From positions 1 through 64,000 of the forward strand of contig NZ_JACHHW010000010.1 of the NCBI RefSeq assembly GCF_014202945.1: a stretch of 64,000 nucleotides of DNA, in the 5' to 3' direction. Position 1 is the stretch's first letter. Each line of letters begins with the position of its first letter. The translations under genes were made by a program, and so were the position numbers. This document shows, piece after piece, positions 62,550 through 64,000 of the stretch. The notes beneath the pieces are model-generated. The model did no database searches and was not told the DNA's origin. It saw nothing but the letters and a program-made list of their open reading frames with translations. The DNA is from Zhongshania antarctica. Lineage in GTDB: Bacteria > Pseudomonadota > Gammaproteobacteria > Pseudomonadales > Spongiibacteraceae.

Positions 62550-62816
62550 CTTTATTATCGTGCCCGCATTCAGACCACTTTAAACACCGCCAGGCCAAGA
62601 TACCCTATCGCGAGCCACGTAAGCCGACACGAAGCCCAATAGCAAGAAGATACCGCCCAGCAAGAAAATTGTGCTTATGACGGCCCCACAGGCTTTTTTA
62701 CTTTGCGGCCAATTATCGCTAATTCGCGCCGATATTCAAGGATTGTGGCTGTATCTACCAAAACTGCCGTATAAACAACATGCGGCAGTTAGGCTCTGCA
62801 CCCAGCAATACTCGAT

Positions 62817-63587
62817 TTAACGCCCGTAGGTTTGCTGTAAATAAGCGAGGATATCTGTCGACTCGAACATCCCAACACCGGTATTCATATCGACTAAGTA
62901 AGGCACCTGAGAGCGGCCAGTTAATTCGCTCAGGCGAATACGGTTTGGGCTACTAATTGGCGCGTCAGGAAAAAACTTGGCGCGCACCTGAGGCGGTCCC
63001 ATTTCTTGCCAGCGCGATTTGGCAAAATTACGCAGGCGATACGGGATTTCTAACTCGCACAATAATTCACGCACTGGCCGCGAATAAGGGCTAGATTCAA
63101 AGCTATAGAGTTCAAGGGGCTGAGTCGGTGCCTCAGCATTTTTCGCATACATTCCACGCGCGCGACCAACAGAGCGGTACGCTGTGGCCAACATAGAACT
63201 GGCGACAGCGACCTGCCTGCCAAACCCTTTAGTGCCAGGCACTTTACCACCACCATAATATTTATAAAGATGGGCGATAATATCTGCCGACTCCACTATC
63301 GCGTCGCCCGTATTGGGATCGACCAGCAGCGGAAATTGGCTAACACCACTGATATCCAGCGCGGTGGGGCGAAAGCGCATACCACCCTTAGGGCAAGGAT
63401 AAATCATGGCATCAACATCTAATTCACTCAGTACTTCGCGCACCAAGCGGCAATACGGGCAGCCTTCAATATCGTAGAGTTCAAGTAGCTTTTCCGGCTG
63501 TTTCGCACCCCGTGAAAATGCCGTGCTTCCCCGCCATGCGCGGACACTGCTGGCGAGAATAGAGGTAGTAAAATCAAGCGCATTCAT
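62817..63587 (-). CDS. Tandem thioredoxin-fold protein (two GST-N/glutaredoxin-like domains)
   Basis: The 256-residue protein carries two successive GST N-terminal-type domains. The first (about 35-112) has an intact CPYC active site (EGCPYCRLVREVLSELDV). The second (about 158-254) has SPYS instead (ESSPYSRPVRELLCELEI), so its redox centre is lost and it may bind glutathione only. Both keep the cis-Pro motif (SQFPLLVD; SQVPYLVD) and the ES(A/T)DI step. No C-terminal helical GST domain is present. Confidence 0.8.
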   Translation of the reverse strand: MNALDFTTSILASSVRAWRGSTAFSRGAKQPEKLLELYDIEGCPYCRLVREVLSELDVDAMIYPCPKGGMRFRPTALDISGVSQFPLLVDPNTGDAIVESADIIAHLYKYYGGGKVPGTKGFGRQVAVASSMLATAYRSVGRARGMYAKNAEAPTQPLELYSFESSPYSRPVRELLCELEIPYRLRNFAKSRWQEMGPPQVRAKFFPDAPISSPNRIRLSELTGRSQVPYLVDMNTGVGMFESTDILAYLQQTYGR

Positions 63588-63715
63588 AGCTGGAGATCCT
63601 AGGCAAATACGTTAAGTTAGCACAAGACCAATATGGCTGTGACGGATACCCCGCGCTCGACAGGCAGTGCGATGCGCCTGCAAACTGGGGAGGGGGTAGT
63701 TGGTAAGGCGCAGAA

Positions 63716-64000
63716 TTATTCAGAGAAATCTGGAGTCAAGGTATAGGCCTTTTCCGCAGAAGATTCGTAACGCCATTCTTCTGTATCGCTATTGCGACTA
63801 TTGCGGTCATCCCGGTCAGTGTAACGCGGCGCGGCAACCGCCATCGGCGGATTGCGATCTAGGCTACGACCATTTTCCACATTGAGTTGCTTGTCGCGCT
63901 TAATTGCGGCAACCACCGTTCCGGTCACTAATTCAAAAATTTCGGTGCGATCATCGCGGTCAAATAAGTCGCCCTTCTCGGTAGAGCCAATGGTCGCGAC
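63716..64000 (-). CDS. 3' end of an unrecognised gene
   Basis: The frame is open from the window edge to the stop at 63716, giving 94 C-terminal residues. It begins VATIGSTEKGDLFDRDDRTE, then IFELVTGTVVAAIKRDKQLN, and ends in a polar Arg/Asp/Asn-rich tail. Internal GTG codons exist but nothing suggests a start within this stretch. I do not recognise the family. Confidence 0.5.
   Translation of the reverse strand, partial: VATIGSTEKGDLFDRDDRTEIFELVTGTVVAAIKRDKQLNVENGRSLDRNPPMAVAAPRYTDRDDRNSRNSDTEEWRYESSAEKAYTLTPDFSE

Overview
The window looks like a chromosomal segment of a marine-type gammaproteobacterium. A Cellvibrionales/Spongiibacteraceae-like host is my guess from gene content (TonB receptor, lipid and aldehyde catabolism, DUF3348-DUF802-OmpA-DUF2894 operon, gss-yghU pair) and moderate GC; it is inference, not a database match. 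No rRNA, tRNA or CRISPR array was seen.

About 1-30000 is a metal-resistance and accessory island. It opens with the 5' part of an IS256-type transposase whose end cuts into an ACR3 arsenite transporter, followed by a 3' remnant of arsH. Next is a CadR-like MerR regulator diverging from a CDF metal exporter, with a textbook MerR-type promoter between them, then a czcCBA RND efflux operon ending in a PII-like gene (3353-9694). After a long intergenic region and a GAF-GGDEF diguanylate cyclase comes a second, oppositely oriented metal operon read on the minus strand: BlaI-like repressor, M56 peptidase, czcC, czcB, czcA, hupE, DUF6488-like, DUF3147-like (20120 down to 11523). A second, partly decayed copy of the hupE-DUF6488-DUF3147 triad lies at about 28330-29829, next to a cusA-type remnant and repeat elements.

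Inside the island, 21085-24735 holds a compact cassette: an ECF sigma factor, a zinc-finger anti-sigma factor, two small secreted proteins that share an NQARQ/NGG motif, and a TPR plus beta-barrel outer-membrane protein. Two closely matching ECF-type promoters lie upstream of the sigma and anti-sigma genes. An export role is a hypothesis.

From 30000 to 57000 the content is more ordinary: sterol-desaturase-family hydroxylase, thioesterase, luciferase-like oxidoreductase, coniferyl-type aldehyde dehydrogenase, BASS transporter, SDR, FATP-type acyl-CoA synthetase, TonB receptor, a YaaW-like small operon, a lipoprotein, YedK/HMCES, LysR beside a molybdopterin oxidoreductase, a nitric-oxide module (truncated hemoglobin / NsrR / HPP with a clear NsrR operator), glutathionylspermidine synthetase/amidase with YghU, a class-C serine hydrolase and an EamA transporter.

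From 58243 to 62549 a tightly overlapping minus-strand operon encodes DUF3348, a 700-residue MotA/TolQ-like protein with a long helical tail (DUF802), a MotB/OmpA-like partner, and DUF2894. The central pair has the architecture of ZorA/ZorB motors of Zorya defence, but no nuclease or helicase partner is present. The window ends with a tandem thioredoxin-fold (GST-N/glutaredoxin) protein and the 3' end of an unrecognised gene.
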